A DNA stretch of 64,000 bases from [Eubacterium] infirmum (GTDB lineage: Bacteria > Bacillota > Clostridia > Peptostreptococcales > Anaerovoracaceae), in NCBI GenBank assembly GCA_900450455.1, contig UGGN01000001.1, forward strand, positions 868,001 through 932,000, read 5' to 3'. Shown piece by piece: positions 9,357 through 16,894 of the stretch (the stretch's first letter is position 1; each line of letters starts with the position of its first letter). The notes beneath the pieces were generated by a model. That model had not been told where the DNA came from. It saw only the letters and a list, made by a program, of their open reading frames with translations, and did not search any database. The position numbers and the translations under genes were made by a program.

Positions 9357-9435
9357 GGGGTAATATGACAAAAAGTGTTGATGAAAACCGATATGACAGT
9401 TGATATTTCAACAGTTGTATCGGTTTATTCTTTTT
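9357..9435 (+). repeat. Diverged copy of the IS left end, with hairpin
   Basis: This segment aligns over about 78 bp, in the same orientation, with the left end of the insertion sequence that starts at 10457. Both have a GGG..TA..GACAAAAAGTGT box, an AAACCGA.. arm, the shared core CAGTTGATATTTCAA, the matching ..TCGGTTT arm and a T-rich tail. Arm differences are largely compensated (CCGATA/TATCGG here, CCGACAT/ATGTCGG in the IS), so the hairpin is preserved. No transposase accompanies this copy. It is either a remnant IS end or a small non-autonomous element. Confidence 0.6.
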
Positions 9436-9458
9436 ATATATTTTTTTAGAAATATCTA

Positions 9459-9525
9459 TTGACAAGATATTACGTATTATGATATATTACAGATAAAGAT
9501 ATATTACGAATTTCGATATAACGTA
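9459..9525 (+). promoter_or_regulatory. padR promoter with repeated operator-like boxes
   Basis: TTGACA (9459-9464), an 18-bp spacer and TATATT (9483-9488) form the promoter. The region contains two exact copies of GATATATTAC (9481-9490 and 9498-9507) plus the related GATATTACGTA at 9466 and CGATATAACGTA after 9513. Repeats overlapping the -10 of a padR gene suggest autoregulation, which is inference. Confidence 0.6.
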
Positions 9526-9548
9526 AAACGGAGTAGATAGGAGGAACG

Positions 9549-9887
9549 ATGGGTAGAACAGCAAACAGCGGAGCACTCACGGAATCTATATTCTACATTC
9601 TGTTGAGACTTCATAGACCGGCACATGGATATGCATTGATGAAAGATATTGCACAGATGACAGATGGTAGGGTAAATCTGGGAGCGGGGTCTCTCTATGG
9701 TGCCTTGGATACCTTGCAGAAAAAAGGATGGATAAGTGCATTAGAGGAGTTTCCTCAAGACAGAAAAATCGAATATGTTATTACAGATATAGGAAAGCAA
9801 TATTTTGAAAAGGAGATACTGCGCCTTAGGGAATTATTACAAAATGCTGAGAAAGTGAAGGAGACAGAAAATGAAAACGATCGTTAA
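9549..9887 (+). CDS. PadR-family transcriptional regulator
   Basis: This is a 112-aa winged-helix regulator of the PadR family (PadR_1 type). The DNA-binding part reads SIFYILLRLHRPAHGYALMKDIAQM followed by VNLGAGSLYGALDTLQKKGWI and the wing DRKIEYVITDIGKQYF. A short helical C-terminus would serve dimerisation. GATAGGAGGAACG precedes the ATG. It overlaps the downstream DUF2812 gene by 17 nt, a very common pairing in Firmicutes in which PadR represses its own operon. The inducing ligand or stress is unknown. Repeated GATATATTAC boxes lie in its promoter. Confidence 0.92.
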   Translation: MGRTANSGALTESIFYILLRLHRPAHGYALMKDIAQMTDGRVNLGAGSLYGALDTLQKKGWISALEEFPQDRKIEYVITDIGKQYFEKEILRLRELLQNAEKVKETENENDR

Positions 9888-10419
9888 GAAGACTTTTCTG
9901 GATATACAGAAAGAGGAAGAATGGTTAAACGAACAGGGTAAGAATGGACTTATGTTGGTAAACTACAATAACGGCGAATACGAGTTCGAAAATGTCACAC
10001 CGGTGAAATATCAATATAAGATAGATTTGCCGAATTACACGGGGGGTAAGAAGAAGGCTTACCTTGATTTTCTTGAGGAAAGTGGAATATCAGTTGTATC
10101 AAAATATGCAGGAAGGGTATATTTGAGAAAAAACATGGATGAAGGTCCACTTGAGCTGTATAGTGACAAAAATGAAATCAGTAAGCAACTTAGGAAGAAA
10201 TATATGCATTTCTTTTTAATAGGAGTGCAGCAGTTTGTGTTTGGATTAGTCATGTTGATTTTGACTATTTGCAATGTGCAGCAGAGAGGTGTACCGTTTA
10301 TATTTACTGTAGCAGTAGAGATAGCATTGATTATCTCCGGTACCATATTCTTTGTCATGGGCATTATGAAACACAGGAAATACTCTATACGAGATAATGA
10401 AAGTGATATTTGGGAATAA
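9871..10419 (+). CDS. DUF2812 membrane protein paired with PadR
   Basis: This 182-aa protein has an N-terminal soluble DUF2812 domain of about 100 residues (start VKKTFLDIQKEEEWLNEQGKNG, typical of the family). Two membrane helices follow at about residues 114-135 and 142-163, then a short charged tail. It is translationally coupled to padR through a 17-nt overlap. DUF2812 proteins are regularly co-transcribed with PadR regulators; their biochemical role is not known to me. The insertion sequence lies 37 bp after the stop codon, so any original downstream gene in this operon would now be cut off. Confidence 0.82.
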   Translation: MKTIVKKTFLDIQKEEEWLNEQGKNGLMLVNYNNGEYEFENVTPVKYQYKIDLPNYTGGKKKAYLDFLEESGISVVSKYAGRVYLRKNMDEGPLELYSDKNEISKQLRKKYMHFFLIGVQQFVFGLVMLILTICNVQQRGVPFIFTVAVEIALIISGTIFFVMGIMKHRKYSIRDNESDIWE

Positions 10420-10448
10420 AGCCAGGTCTTTATTCCAACACATAACGG

Positions 10449-10456
10449 AACTTTGA
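10449..10456. repeat. Target-site duplication, left copy (AACTTTGA)
   Basis: The 8-bp AACTTTGA directly abuts the left IS terminus (GGGCTATAGG...). The identical sequence follows the right terminus at 11801-11808. Eight to nine bp is the usual duplication length for IS256-like elements. Confidence 0.88.
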
Positions 10457-10483
10457 GGGCTATAGGACAAAAAGTGTGTGTAA

Positions 10484-10535
10484 AAACCGACATAACAGTT
10501 GATATTTCAATAGTTATGTCGGTTTAATCTTTTTT
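10484..10535 (+). terminator. Hairpin-terminator inside the IS left end
   Basis: A perfect 13-bp stem AAACCGACATAAC (10484-10496)/GTTATGTCGGTTT (10513-10525) with an inner TTGA/TCAA pair is followed by AATCTTTTTT. It lies between the outer terminus and the transposase, where it would stop outside transcripts from reading into the transposase gene. Confidence 0.72.
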
Positions 10536-10651
10536 GAAAGAAGATTGAGGGTGGACAAAAAGTGTGTGTGAAAACTCTTTAAAATATTGGAATTTCAATG
10601 ATAAAACGTGGTATATCTTCCTTAGAATTAGTGTTCTTGGAGGAATATATT

Positions 10652-11773
10652 ATGAAGCAGGTAAATTGTCCAATTTGTAATTGCAAATGTATAAAACACG
10701 GTAAGATAAAATCTGGCTCTCAAAGGTGGTTTTGTAAGTCTTGTAAGTTAGCGTTTACGCCAAAGATAGATAATGATACTAAACAGCTTCAGCATTTCTT
10801 GGCTTGGTTATTCAGTAAAGAAGTACAAAGTAATATGTCAGGTGGTGGAAGAACTTTTAGAAGAAAAACCTCCAAGTTTTGGGATATATGGGTTATGGCA
10901 CCAAAGATTGAAAAATCAAAAGATGTACTGTATTTTGATGGTATATATCTATCGCGTAAATCGTGTATTTTGATATGTTGTGACAAAGAACATGTATTAG
11001 GTTGGTACGTATGCAGATATGAGCATTCAGGAGCTTGGGAGGCTCTAATGAGTCGTATAGCAGAACCTAAGGTGGTTGTATCCGATGGTGGTAAAGGATT
11101 TAGAAAAGCACTTAAGAGAAAGTGGCCAAAGGCAAAGCATCAAAGATGCGTATTTCACGTGTTTTCACAGGTTAAAAGATATACAACAAGTAGACCAAAT
11201 ACTTTAGCCGGGCTAGAGCTTTATGCACTGGCAAGGGATTTGTTTGATGTTAAAAGTATTGAAGACTCAAAGATATGGGTTGATCGTTTTACAGGTTGGA
11301 TTGTCAAGCATAAACGTTTTTTAAGCGAAGTAACATATGATGAAAATGGAAAGATAAGACCTAAGCATGAAAGACTGATAAAGGCTGAAAAATCAATGCT
11401 AAGACTACTTAATGATAATACTCTATTCACGTATCTTAATGAAGAATTAAGGGCTGAGTTTAAAATTCCATCGACAAACAATCGAATTGAAGGTGGTGTA
11501 AATGCTTGTCTTAGGGAGATGCTGCATAACCATAGGGGGTTATCTGTTGAGAGAAGAATTAAAGCGGTTTTTTGGTGGTGCTATATGCACTCACCAAAAC
11601 CGCTTTCTGCTTCTGAGATATTAAAAACAATGCCTACAAACAAGAGCATAGATGATATTTACAAGAAGATGACTGCCAAGAAACAACTAGAAGATACTAT
11701 TCCTATGTGGGGTGATGCAGTTGTATGGAGCGAGCTACATCATTCGAGCAATTATCCGGTGTACTGGGATTAG
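10652..11773 (+). CDS. IS1249/IS256-like DDE transposase
   Basis: This 373-aa transposase of the mutator-like IS256/IS1249 group cuts and joins element ends through a DDE catalytic triad. An N-terminal zinc-ribbon begins CPICNCKCIKHGK and ends WFCKSC. The likely catalytic residues lie in YFDGIYL (first Asp), VVSDGGKGF (second Asp, followed by HQRCVFHV) and NNRIEGGVN (Glu). The start at 10652 was chosen because GGAGG lies 8 nt upstream; the frame is open further upstream to 10598 without a ribosome site. The gene is intact, and its stop codon is 27 bp before the end of the element. Confidence 0.92.
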   Translation: MKQVNCPICNCKCIKHGKIKSGSQRWFCKSCKLAFTPKIDNDTKQLQHFLAWLFSKEVQSNMSGGGRTFRRKTSKFWDIWVMAPKIEKSKDVLYFDGIYLSRKSCILICCDKEHVLGWYVCRYEHSGAWEALMSRIAEPKVVVSDGGKGFRKALKRKWPKAKHQRCVFHVFSQVKRYTTSRPNTLAGLELYALARDLFDVKSIEDSKIWVDRFTGWIVKHKRFLSEVTYDENGKIRPKHERLIKAEKSMLRLLNDNTLFTYLNEELRAEFKIPSTNNRIEGGVNACLREMLHNHRGLSVERRIKAVFWWCYMHSPKPLSASEILKTMPTNKSIDDIYKKMTAKKQLEDTIPMWGDAVVWSELHHSSNYPVYWD

Positions 11774-11800
11774 TCACACACACTTTTTGTCCTATAGCCC

Positions 11801-11808
11801 AACTTTGA
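11801..11808. repeat. Target-site duplication, right copy (AACTTTGA)
   Basis: This is the identical partner of 10449-10456, directly after the right terminal inverted repeat ...CCTATAGCCC. Confidence 0.88.
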
Positions 11809-11819
11809 TTAGAACTAAA

Positions 11820-11896
11820 AAGACTGAAGTTACATTGAGATGACACTTTTACTGGATTGATAGTAAAAGGAGTTCATTTAAGCTAACTTCAGTCTT
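11820..11896 (-). terminator. Nested inverted repeat / long terminator of the FAD oxidoreductase gene
   Basis: A perfect 13-bp outer repeat, AAGACTGAAGTTA (11820-11832) and TAACTTCAGTCTT (11884-11896), encloses a perfect 8-bp inner repeat, CTTTTACT (11846-11853) and AGTAAAAG (11862-11869). On the minus strand the structure begins within the last codons of the oxidoreductase gene and ends in a short T-run, so it can act as its terminator. The nesting is unusual for a simple terminator, and the IS inserted 11 bp away. Confidence 0.6.
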
Positions 11897-12968
11897 CTTT
11901 TATTGCTGTAATTTTACTTTTCATAATGAGTTTACGAAGGAATGGGTTGAATATTACATCGTGCTTAAAAACTTTACGCATAAGCTTAAATCTGAGTGAA
12001 CGTGTTAGCTTTCGATACGTTTTTGCAATATTATTTTCGTTGCCTTTGAGAAATGCTTTAGCTAGCATGGTTCCACTTGTAAAAGCTGAACTGAAACCCT
12101 CAAGCGAGCTTGCGCTGATGAAACCGGCCGCTTCACCGATGAGGAAGACATTGTCCGCACCAGTGACGAAATCCGATAGGTGTTTAGGGCAACAAACGAG
12201 GCATGCTTCGGTCTTTAGTGGCTCGCCGAGGCTTATTCCCATAAATTTTTCAAACCTTATCTTCTGTTCTTCAAAAGCCTTTCTGCAGTTGTGAAGTTCA
12301 AAAGAACCGCCGAATATCACATAGCCGTCCTTATGAATGGTCCAGGAGCAGCCACTGCTAGTCTTCTTATCAAATATGCAGGAATAATAAGGACTTACTA
12401 TATCTTCGGACTTAAACCACTGTTGTATGGCTATATACTTGTATATCTTTCTATCAAAAAAACTGCGTCGGATGATTGAAGATGCTCCGTCGGCACCGAC
12501 GAGAAATCTACATTCTATCTCGTGCCTTGCTTTATTCGAATCCGAGACACTGAGTTTAAAGCCGTTACCACTTCTTTCGGCTTTGACGAGCTTTGCATTT
12601 ATCCTTGTTACTTCATTGGGAATGAGCGTGAGCAGGAACTTGTCAAATGCACGCCTATCCATATTCAGGTAGTATCTTTGGTAGTTGCATATCAGTCCTG
12701 AACCGAGATCAATCGTTTTGACAGAGAAAATCTGCGGATCGACCAGAATGTCCTTCGGGAGAACAAAGTCCCTGTGAGCCATCAGTTTTTGGGCATCAGG
12801 AGCGAGGAGGCCACCGCATGGCTTGTTTCCTATCAAATCCTGACCGTCGATTAGCAGAACCGAATATCCGTTTCCGGCAACTTCGCGTGCAAAGGTGGCA
12901 CCGGCAGGTCCGGCACCGACAACTGCGATATCATATTTTTCCTGTGGATAATCTTTGAAATTAAGCAT
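11889..12968 (-). CDS. FAD-dependent oxidoreductase, geranylgeranyl-reductase family
   Basis: This 359-aa flavoprotein is related to geranylgeranyl reductases and other PHBH-fold FAD enzymes. The N-terminal dinucleotide motif is VVGAGPAGATFA (about residues 16-27), followed by LLIDGQDLIGNKPCGGLL, a CGG motif typical of the geranylgeranyl-reductase branch. The second FAD segment is VGADGASSIIR, and the third is DNVFLIGEAAGFISASSLEG. The ATG follows the stop codon of the NhaC-type gene directly, so the two are translationally coupled. The substrate is unknown; the family reduces isoprenoid double bonds or oxidises small ring compounds. A long hairpin overlaps its 3' end. Confidence 0.82.
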   Translation of the reverse strand: MLNFKDYPQEKYDIAVVGAGPAGATFAREVAGNGYSVLLIDGQDLIGNKPCGGLLAPDAQKLMAHRDFVLPKDILVDPQIFSVKTIDLGSGLICNYQRYYLNMDRRAFDKFLLTLIPNEVTRINAKLVKAERSGNGFKLSVSDSNKARHEIECRFLVGADGASSIIRRSFFDRKIYKYIAIQQWFKSEDIVSPYYSCIFDKKTSSGCSWTIHKDGYVIFGGSFELHNCRKAFEEQKIRFEKFMGISLGEPLKTEACLVCCPKHLSDFVTGADNVFLIGEAAGFISASSLEGFSSAFTSGTMLAKAFLKGNENNIAKTYRKLTRSLRFKLMRKVFKHDVIFNPFLRKLIMKSKITAIKED

Positions 12969-14264
12969 CTATGCTTTTCCTAACTTCTTCTTTGAAATCA
13001 AAATGCTTATAATACCACAAACCGCCATCAGATATGGATAGAATAGATATGGCATTATATCAAAACTCGATAGACCTGTGAGACTAGCTGCCGAAAGCAG
13101 CTGTGCTCCGTAAGGGATAATTCCCTGAAATACCGAGGCGAACATATCCAGAAGCGAAGCTGATCTGTCAGCCTCTATGCCGTAGTCCTCAGAAATTTCC
13201 TTTGCGATAGGACCTGCAATAACTATTGCAACGGTGTTGTTTGCAGTGGCGCAGTCGATGAGACCAACAAGGGCAGCAACACCGAATTCCGCACCTCTGT
13301 AAGAGTGAATGTGTTTATGTATGCTTTCGAGAATAAAAGCAAACCCCCCGTTGTATTTGACAAGTGAACTTATGCAGGCAACGAGAATCGAGATAACCGT
13401 GATATCGTACATTCCCGTAGCACCTTGCCCCATAGATGTGAATATCTGGGAAACCTTCATAGCCCCGGTTGCGATTCCGACTATTACAGAAAAAGCGATG
13501 CCACCGATAAGCACGATGAATACATTCAGACCTATAAGGGCGGTAACTAAAACCAAAATGTATGGGATTACTTGGAAAATATTGTAGTCTAAATCCTTGG
13601 AAACCGTGAAATTTGCACCGCTTGTCATAAAGAACAAAATAACTATGGTAGCGATGGCTGCCGGCAGAACGATCAAAAAGTTTTTGCGGAACTTATCTCT
13701 CATGTTGCAGCCCTGTGTTCTCACAGCGGCGATGGTCGTGTCGGAAATCATCGAAAGATTGTCGCCGAACATGGCTCCTGAAACGACTGCACCTATGCAA
13801 ACCGCAATAGGGAAGTTCGTTTTTTGGCTGATACCTATGGCTATAGGAGCGAGTGCCGCTATCGTTCCCATGGAAGTTCCCATTGATATTGAGATAAAGC
13901 ATCCTATGACAAAAAGTCCAATAACTGCAATGCCGGGAGGCAAGAGAGAAAGACCGAGGTTGACGGTACTGTTTACTCCTCCTGCGGCAGAAACACTTCC
14001 GGAGAAAGCGCCCGCAACCAGAAAGATAAGACACATTGTTATGATGTTATCGTCACCCACGCCCTTAGCGATAATAGAAATTTTTTCATTAAAGCTGATG
14101 CCTCTTGTCTGCAAAAAAGCAACTGCAAGTGCTATAAGAAATCCTATGACAGCAGGCATAGAGTAGAAATCTTTCTGAATAACACCGACTCCGATGAAGA
14201 GAATCAGAAAGATAATTATAGGCAAAAGTGCCAAGCCGTTTGGTTTGATATTTTTTTCGTTCAT
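12969..14264 (-). CDS. NhaC-family Na+/H+ antiporter-like transporter
   Basis: This 431-aa integral membrane protein has about 11 hydrophobic segments. It shows NhaC/ArsB-superfamily features: SMGTSMGTIAALAPIAIG in the first half with the following GAVVSGAMFGDNLSMISDTTIAA, and LIDCATANNTVAIVIAGPIAKE plus FQGIIPYGAQLLSAA in the second half. These repeated polar re-entrant segments are where ions and substrate bind. GGGAGA precedes the ATG. It is directly followed by the FAD enzyme gene. NhaC-family members exchange Na+/H+ or amino/organic acids (malate-lactate, lysine); which one applies here is not visible. Confidence 0.87.
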   Translation of the reverse strand: MNEKNIKPNGLALLPIIIFLILFIGVGVIQKDFYSMPAVIGFLIALAVAFLQTRGISFNEKISIIAKGVGDDNIITMCLIFLVAGAFSGSVSAAGGVNSTVNLGLSLLPPGIAVIGLFVIGCFISISMGTSMGTIAALAPIAIGISQKTNFPIAVCIGAVVSGAMFGDNLSMISDTTIAAVRTQGCNMRDKFRKNFLIVLPAAIATIVILFFMTSGANFTVSKDLDYNIFQVIPYILVLVTALIGLNVFIVLIGGIAFSVIVGIATGAMKVSQIFTSMGQGATGMYDITVISILVACISSLVKYNGGFAFILESIHKHIHSYRGAEFGVAALVGLIDCATANNTVAIVIAGPIAKEISEDYGIEADRSASLLDMFASVFQGIIPYGAQLLSAASLTGLSSFDIMPYLFYPYLMAVCGIISILISKKKLGKA

Positions 14265-14301
14265 AAAGTTCTCCCAATAATATTAATCTCAATAATTGTA
14301 T

Positions 14302-14344
14302 CAAAAAAAAAGAAAACTCACAAGCGGATAAAGCCGAATGTGAG
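14302..14344 (-). terminator. Intrinsic terminator after the PHP gene (minus strand)
   Basis: The stem CTCACA (14317-14322)/TGTGAG (14339-14344) has inner pairing. Read on the minus strand it is followed by TTTTCTTTTTTTTT. It separates the PHP gene from the NhaC-type gene. Confidence 0.8.
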
Positions 14345-14379
14345 CAATTTCAATATTTATATGCATCAAAATTCAAATC

Positions 14380-15153
14380 CTACTTTGGAGATTTCAGCTT
14401 TAATAAATAAGGTCTCCTGCGCAAAACATAGACGAGCCCAACACTTCGATTGAAAGCTCTGAAGCCCCATGTTGCAGCGAAGCTGTTCTTAAAAATATGC
14501 CTTAGAAGGAACTCTCGCTCAACACCTCCAAAACTTGTGATTTCATTAGCTTTTATGCTTTTTATCAGATCCATATTGCTTTTGATAGGCGAAGAAAAGT
14601 CTGTAAAGCCTTTGCCGACATATGCCTTGTTGTGCGAGTCTGAGCCACCGGTACACGGAAGCGAGTACTGCTTTGCGAGGACGACAGCTTTGTCATTTGC
14701 CTCCTTGGCTTCACAGGTGTTAAAGCCTTCTAGGAAGTCAAGCTTCTTAAAAATATCGGGATTGCGCCTTACCTTGCGACAAAACATTGCGCTTGCAGCC
14801 TTTGCACCGAAAGGGTGAGCAGCACCGAGGATACCGCCACCGGCGTGAACGACCTTGATTAATTGCTTTAGCGACATGCCGCGAATTGTAAGCAGCTTGC
14901 TCTCAACACCATCCGGCATGATGACGATGAAGTGGCCTGCATCCCTGGTGTCGTACTCTATACCTTTGAGCACTGTGAAGTCGTCGTACTTTTTACCTTC
15001 ATTTTCCCATGCGTTAAAGCCCTTGTAGGAATCGTGGTCTGTAATCAGCATTCCTGCAAACCCTTTTTGCCTTAATATATTTACGTATTCATCTATCTCT
15101 ATACTTGAATCTATGGAACCACCTTTGATGTGGCAGTGTAAATCGAATTTCAT
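14380..15153 (-). CDS. PHP-domain metal-dependent phosphoesterase
   Basis: This 257-aa protein has a PHP-superfamily (polymerase and histidinol phosphatase) fold. Metal-binding motifs appear in order: FDLHCH at the N-terminus, ITDHDSY near residue 40, GIEYD near 65, AAHPFGAK near 115 and GGSDSHNKAYVGKGFT near 170. All key His/Asp residues are present. Such stand-alone PHP proteins are phosphatases or nucleases of the TrpH/YciV type; the substrate is unknown. The C-terminal 45 residues are basic. A perfect 19-bp palindrome lies just upstream of its ribosome site, and the gene is divergent from ylmH. Confidence 0.85.
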   Translation of the reverse strand: MKFDLHCHIKGGSIDSSIEIDEYVNILRQKGFAGMLITDHDSYKGFNAWENEGKKYDDFTVLKGIEYDTRDAGHFIVIMPDGVESKLLTIRGMSLKQLIKVVHAGGGILGAAHPFGAKAASAMFCRKVRRNPDIFKKLDFLEGFNTCEAKEANDKAVVLAKQYSLPCTGGSDSHNKAYVGKGFTDFSSPIKSNMDLIKSIKANEITSFGGVEREFLLRHIFKNSFAATWGFRAFNRSVGLVYVLRRRPYLLKLKSPK

Positions 15154-15173
15154 AGTCTTACTCCTTAAAGCTG

Positions 15174-15192
15174 AATGATATTAAATATCATT
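15174..15192. promoter_or_regulatory. Palindrome in the PHP/ylmH divergent region
   Basis: AATGATATT-A-AATATCATT is a perfect 9-bp inverted repeat around one central base, 20 bp upstream of the PHP start codon. Position and symmetry fit an operator; no regulator can be assigned. Confidence 0.5.
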
Positions 15193-15275
15193 ACACATAA
15201 TTACATATCACAACGCCGAATATAAGTTTTTCAAAACAGTAGGCAGATATCACAATATTGTATATAATAATATAT

Positions 15276-16037
15276 ATGAAAGAGGATCGAATTTTTTTAG
15301 GCAAAATTGAAGATAAAATCAAAGGCGCCAGCGAAAAGTACATGCTGACCTATAGCGATTTTCTCGACCCCCATGAACATTCTGTTGCAAGTAATTATAT
15401 CAGAGAAAAAGGGAGATTTGATGTAGATATTGTATTTTTTGGTGGATATGAGGATGCAGAGAGGGTGATTATGTTCTGTTTGCCGGACTATATAAGCATC
15501 AATGACGCATCAAAAGATGTCCTAAAGGTCATCAGAGTCAGAACAAAGGAGGGCGGCAAAGCGCTCAGACATGGAGACTATCTTGGTTCCCTTACGGGGC
15601 TCGGTGTGAGTAGAGGCAAAATAGGAGATATCCTTGTAAACGAAGATGGAGCGGATATAATCGTGTCATCTGAGATTGTAGAATTTTTGATGACTAACTA
15701 TGCAAAGGCAGGAAGAAAATATCTTTCGCTTTCGGAGCATGAACTTTCAGAACTTAAGCTTCCGGGAAATAACAAGCTTACGGTCAAAGATACGGTGGCA
15801 TCGCTCAGGCTTGATAACATTGTTTCGAGCGCATTTGGACTTTCGAGGGCGAAGGCACAGGAAGCAATCAAAAGAGGTATAGTCTTTGTCAACAGTTTGG
15901 AGCAAACCAAGACCGATGTACAGATAGACGAGGGAGATAAAATTGTTCTTAGAGGCAAAGGCAAGGTGCTCGTCAAGGAGATAGGAAATAGGACTCGTAA
16001 GGACAGAATCTTTATGGAGTTTGAGAGATATATTTAG
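15276..16037 (+). CDS. YlmH-family S4-domain RNA-binding protein
   Basis: This 253-aa protein matches the YlmH family, which has an N-terminal alpha/beta domain (KYMLTYSDFLDPHE...FFGGYEDAERVIMFCLPDY) and a C-terminal S4 RNA-binding domain (LRLDNIVSSAFGLSRAKAQEAIKRGIVFVN). YlmH has been linked to cell division clusters and to rescue of stalled ribosomes. Here it heads the aromatic-acid operon instead, 17 nt before the DAHP synthase gene. The ATG at 15276 was chosen over an in-frame TTG at 15258. No Shine-Dalgarno sequence precedes either, and TATAAT ends only 7 nt before the ATG, so the transcript may be leaderless. Confidence 0.85.
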   Translation: MKEDRIFLGKIEDKIKGASEKYMLTYSDFLDPHEHSVASNYIREKGRFDVDIVFFGGYEDAERVIMFCLPDYISINDASKDVLKVIRVRTKEGGKALRHGDYLGSLTGLGVSRGKIGDILVNEDGADIIVSSEIVEFLMTNYAKAGRKYLSLSEHELSELKLPGNNKLTVKDTVASLRLDNIVSSAFGLSRAKAQEAIKRGIVFVNSLEQTKTDVQIDEGDKIVLRGKGKVLVKEIGNRTRKDRIFMEFERYI

Positions 16038-16054
16038 AGTGAGGTTTTGATATA

Positions 16055-16894
16055 ATGTGGAATTCTTCAGTATCAAATGGCACAAGTAATCAAATATTTA
16101 AGAAGGCGGCAAGGGATGAAAATAAGCCCAACACTGTCATCGATATTAACGGCACCAAAATCGGTGGAGGAAACTTTGCGGTAATTGCAGGTCCTTGCTC
16201 GGTTGAATCGCAGAAGCAAATAATCGATATCGCAAGTTCGGTAAAGGCTTCCGGAGCAAGGATACTCAGGGGCGGAGCATTCAAGCCGAGGACGTCACCA
16301 TACTCTTTTCAGGGTATGAGGGCAGAAGGCATAGAGCTTTTGAGCGAGGCGAAGAAGGCGGTTGAGATGCCTATAGTTTCGGAGATAATGAGTGAAAAAC
16401 ACCTATCGCTTTATGAGGATGTGGACATAATTCAGGTGGGAGCAAGGAACATGCAAAACTACGAGCTTCTCAAGGCTCTTGGTAAGCTGAATAAACCTAT
16501 CTTGCTCAAGAGAGGAACGGGATGCAGGCTTGAGGAACTATTACTCAGTGCCGAATATATTCTGGACGGCGGAAACGAGAATGTAATCCTATGCGAGAGA
16601 GGAATTAGAAGTTTTGAGGACTACACGAGAGATACCCTGGACCTATCGGCGGTTCCGGTTTTAAGAAGCCTTACGCACCTTCCGATAATCGTGGATCCAA
16701 GCCATGCAACGGGACAGGCGAGCCTTGTTAAACCTATGGCTTTTGCAGCAGTCGCCTGCGGTGCAGACGGTGTGATGATAGAGGTGCACGACAATCCGGC
16801 AAGGGCGCTCAGCGACGGAAAGCAGTCGGTGACACCTAGCGAATTTGACGAGATAATGAAGGGAATCATCAGGATTAGAGAAGCGATTAGATGA
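16055..16894 (+). CDS. aroF: 3-deoxy-7-phosphoheptulonate (DAHP) synthase, type I-beta
   Basis: This enzyme condenses phosphoenolpyruvate and erythrose 4-phosphate to DAHP, the first step of the shikimate pathway. The 279 aa include the family motifs AGPCSVES (about residues 48-55), [41 protein letters not shown] and VDPSHATG. The length is that of the short AroF/KDO8P-like class without a fused chorismate mutase or ACT domain. A separate chorismate mutase is encoded further down the operon, and allosteric control through that protein is possible but not visible. The stop overlaps aroB by 4 nt. Confidence 0.94.
   Translation: MWNSSVSNGTSNQIFKKAARDENKPNTVIDINGTKIGGGNFAVIAGPCSVESQKQIIDIASSVKASGARILRGGAFKPRTSPYSFQGMRAEGIELLSEAKKAVEMPIVSEIMSEKHLSLYEDVDIIQVGARNMQNYELLKALGKLNKPILLKRGTGCRLEELLLSAEYILDGGNENVILCERGIRSFEDYTRDTLDLSAVPVLRSLTHLPIIVDPSHATGQASLVKPMAFAAVACGADGVMIEVHDNPARALSDGKQSVTPSEFDEIMKGIIRIREAIR

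Larger units (their letters stand above)
10457..11800 (+). mobile_element. Complete IS1249/IS256-type insertion sequence, 1,344 bp
   Basis: The element is bounded by terminal inverted repeats. The left end GGGCTATAGGACAAAAAGTG continues TGTGT, and the right end is its exact reverse complement over about 25 bp. An 8-bp AACTTTGA duplication flanks it. Inside are a terminator-like hairpin (10484-10535), an extra internal copy of GGACAAAAAGTGTGTGTG at 10553-10570, and one intact transposase gene. The intact duplication, matching ends and uninterrupted transposase indicate a recent and potentially still mobile insertion. It landed between the DUF2812 gene and the convergent FAD oxidoreductase gene, next to a long inverted repeat. 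Confidence 0.92.

Noticed and set aside
9357..11800. padR-DUF2812 as cargo of a composite transposon
   Set aside because: The upstream IS-end copy is clearly diverged and lacks a transposase and a right end, and the 8-bp duplication brackets only the 1,344-bp element.
10551..11800. Shorter IS starting at the inner GGACAAAAAGTG box
   Set aside because: Only the outer end at 10457 matches the full right terminal repeat including GGGCTATA and has the flanking target duplication.
13597..14166. Open frame of 189 codons on the plus strand opposite the NhaC-type gene
   Set aside because: It is a mirror of hydrophobic coding sequence; the minus-strand frame has clear family motifs and a ribosome site.
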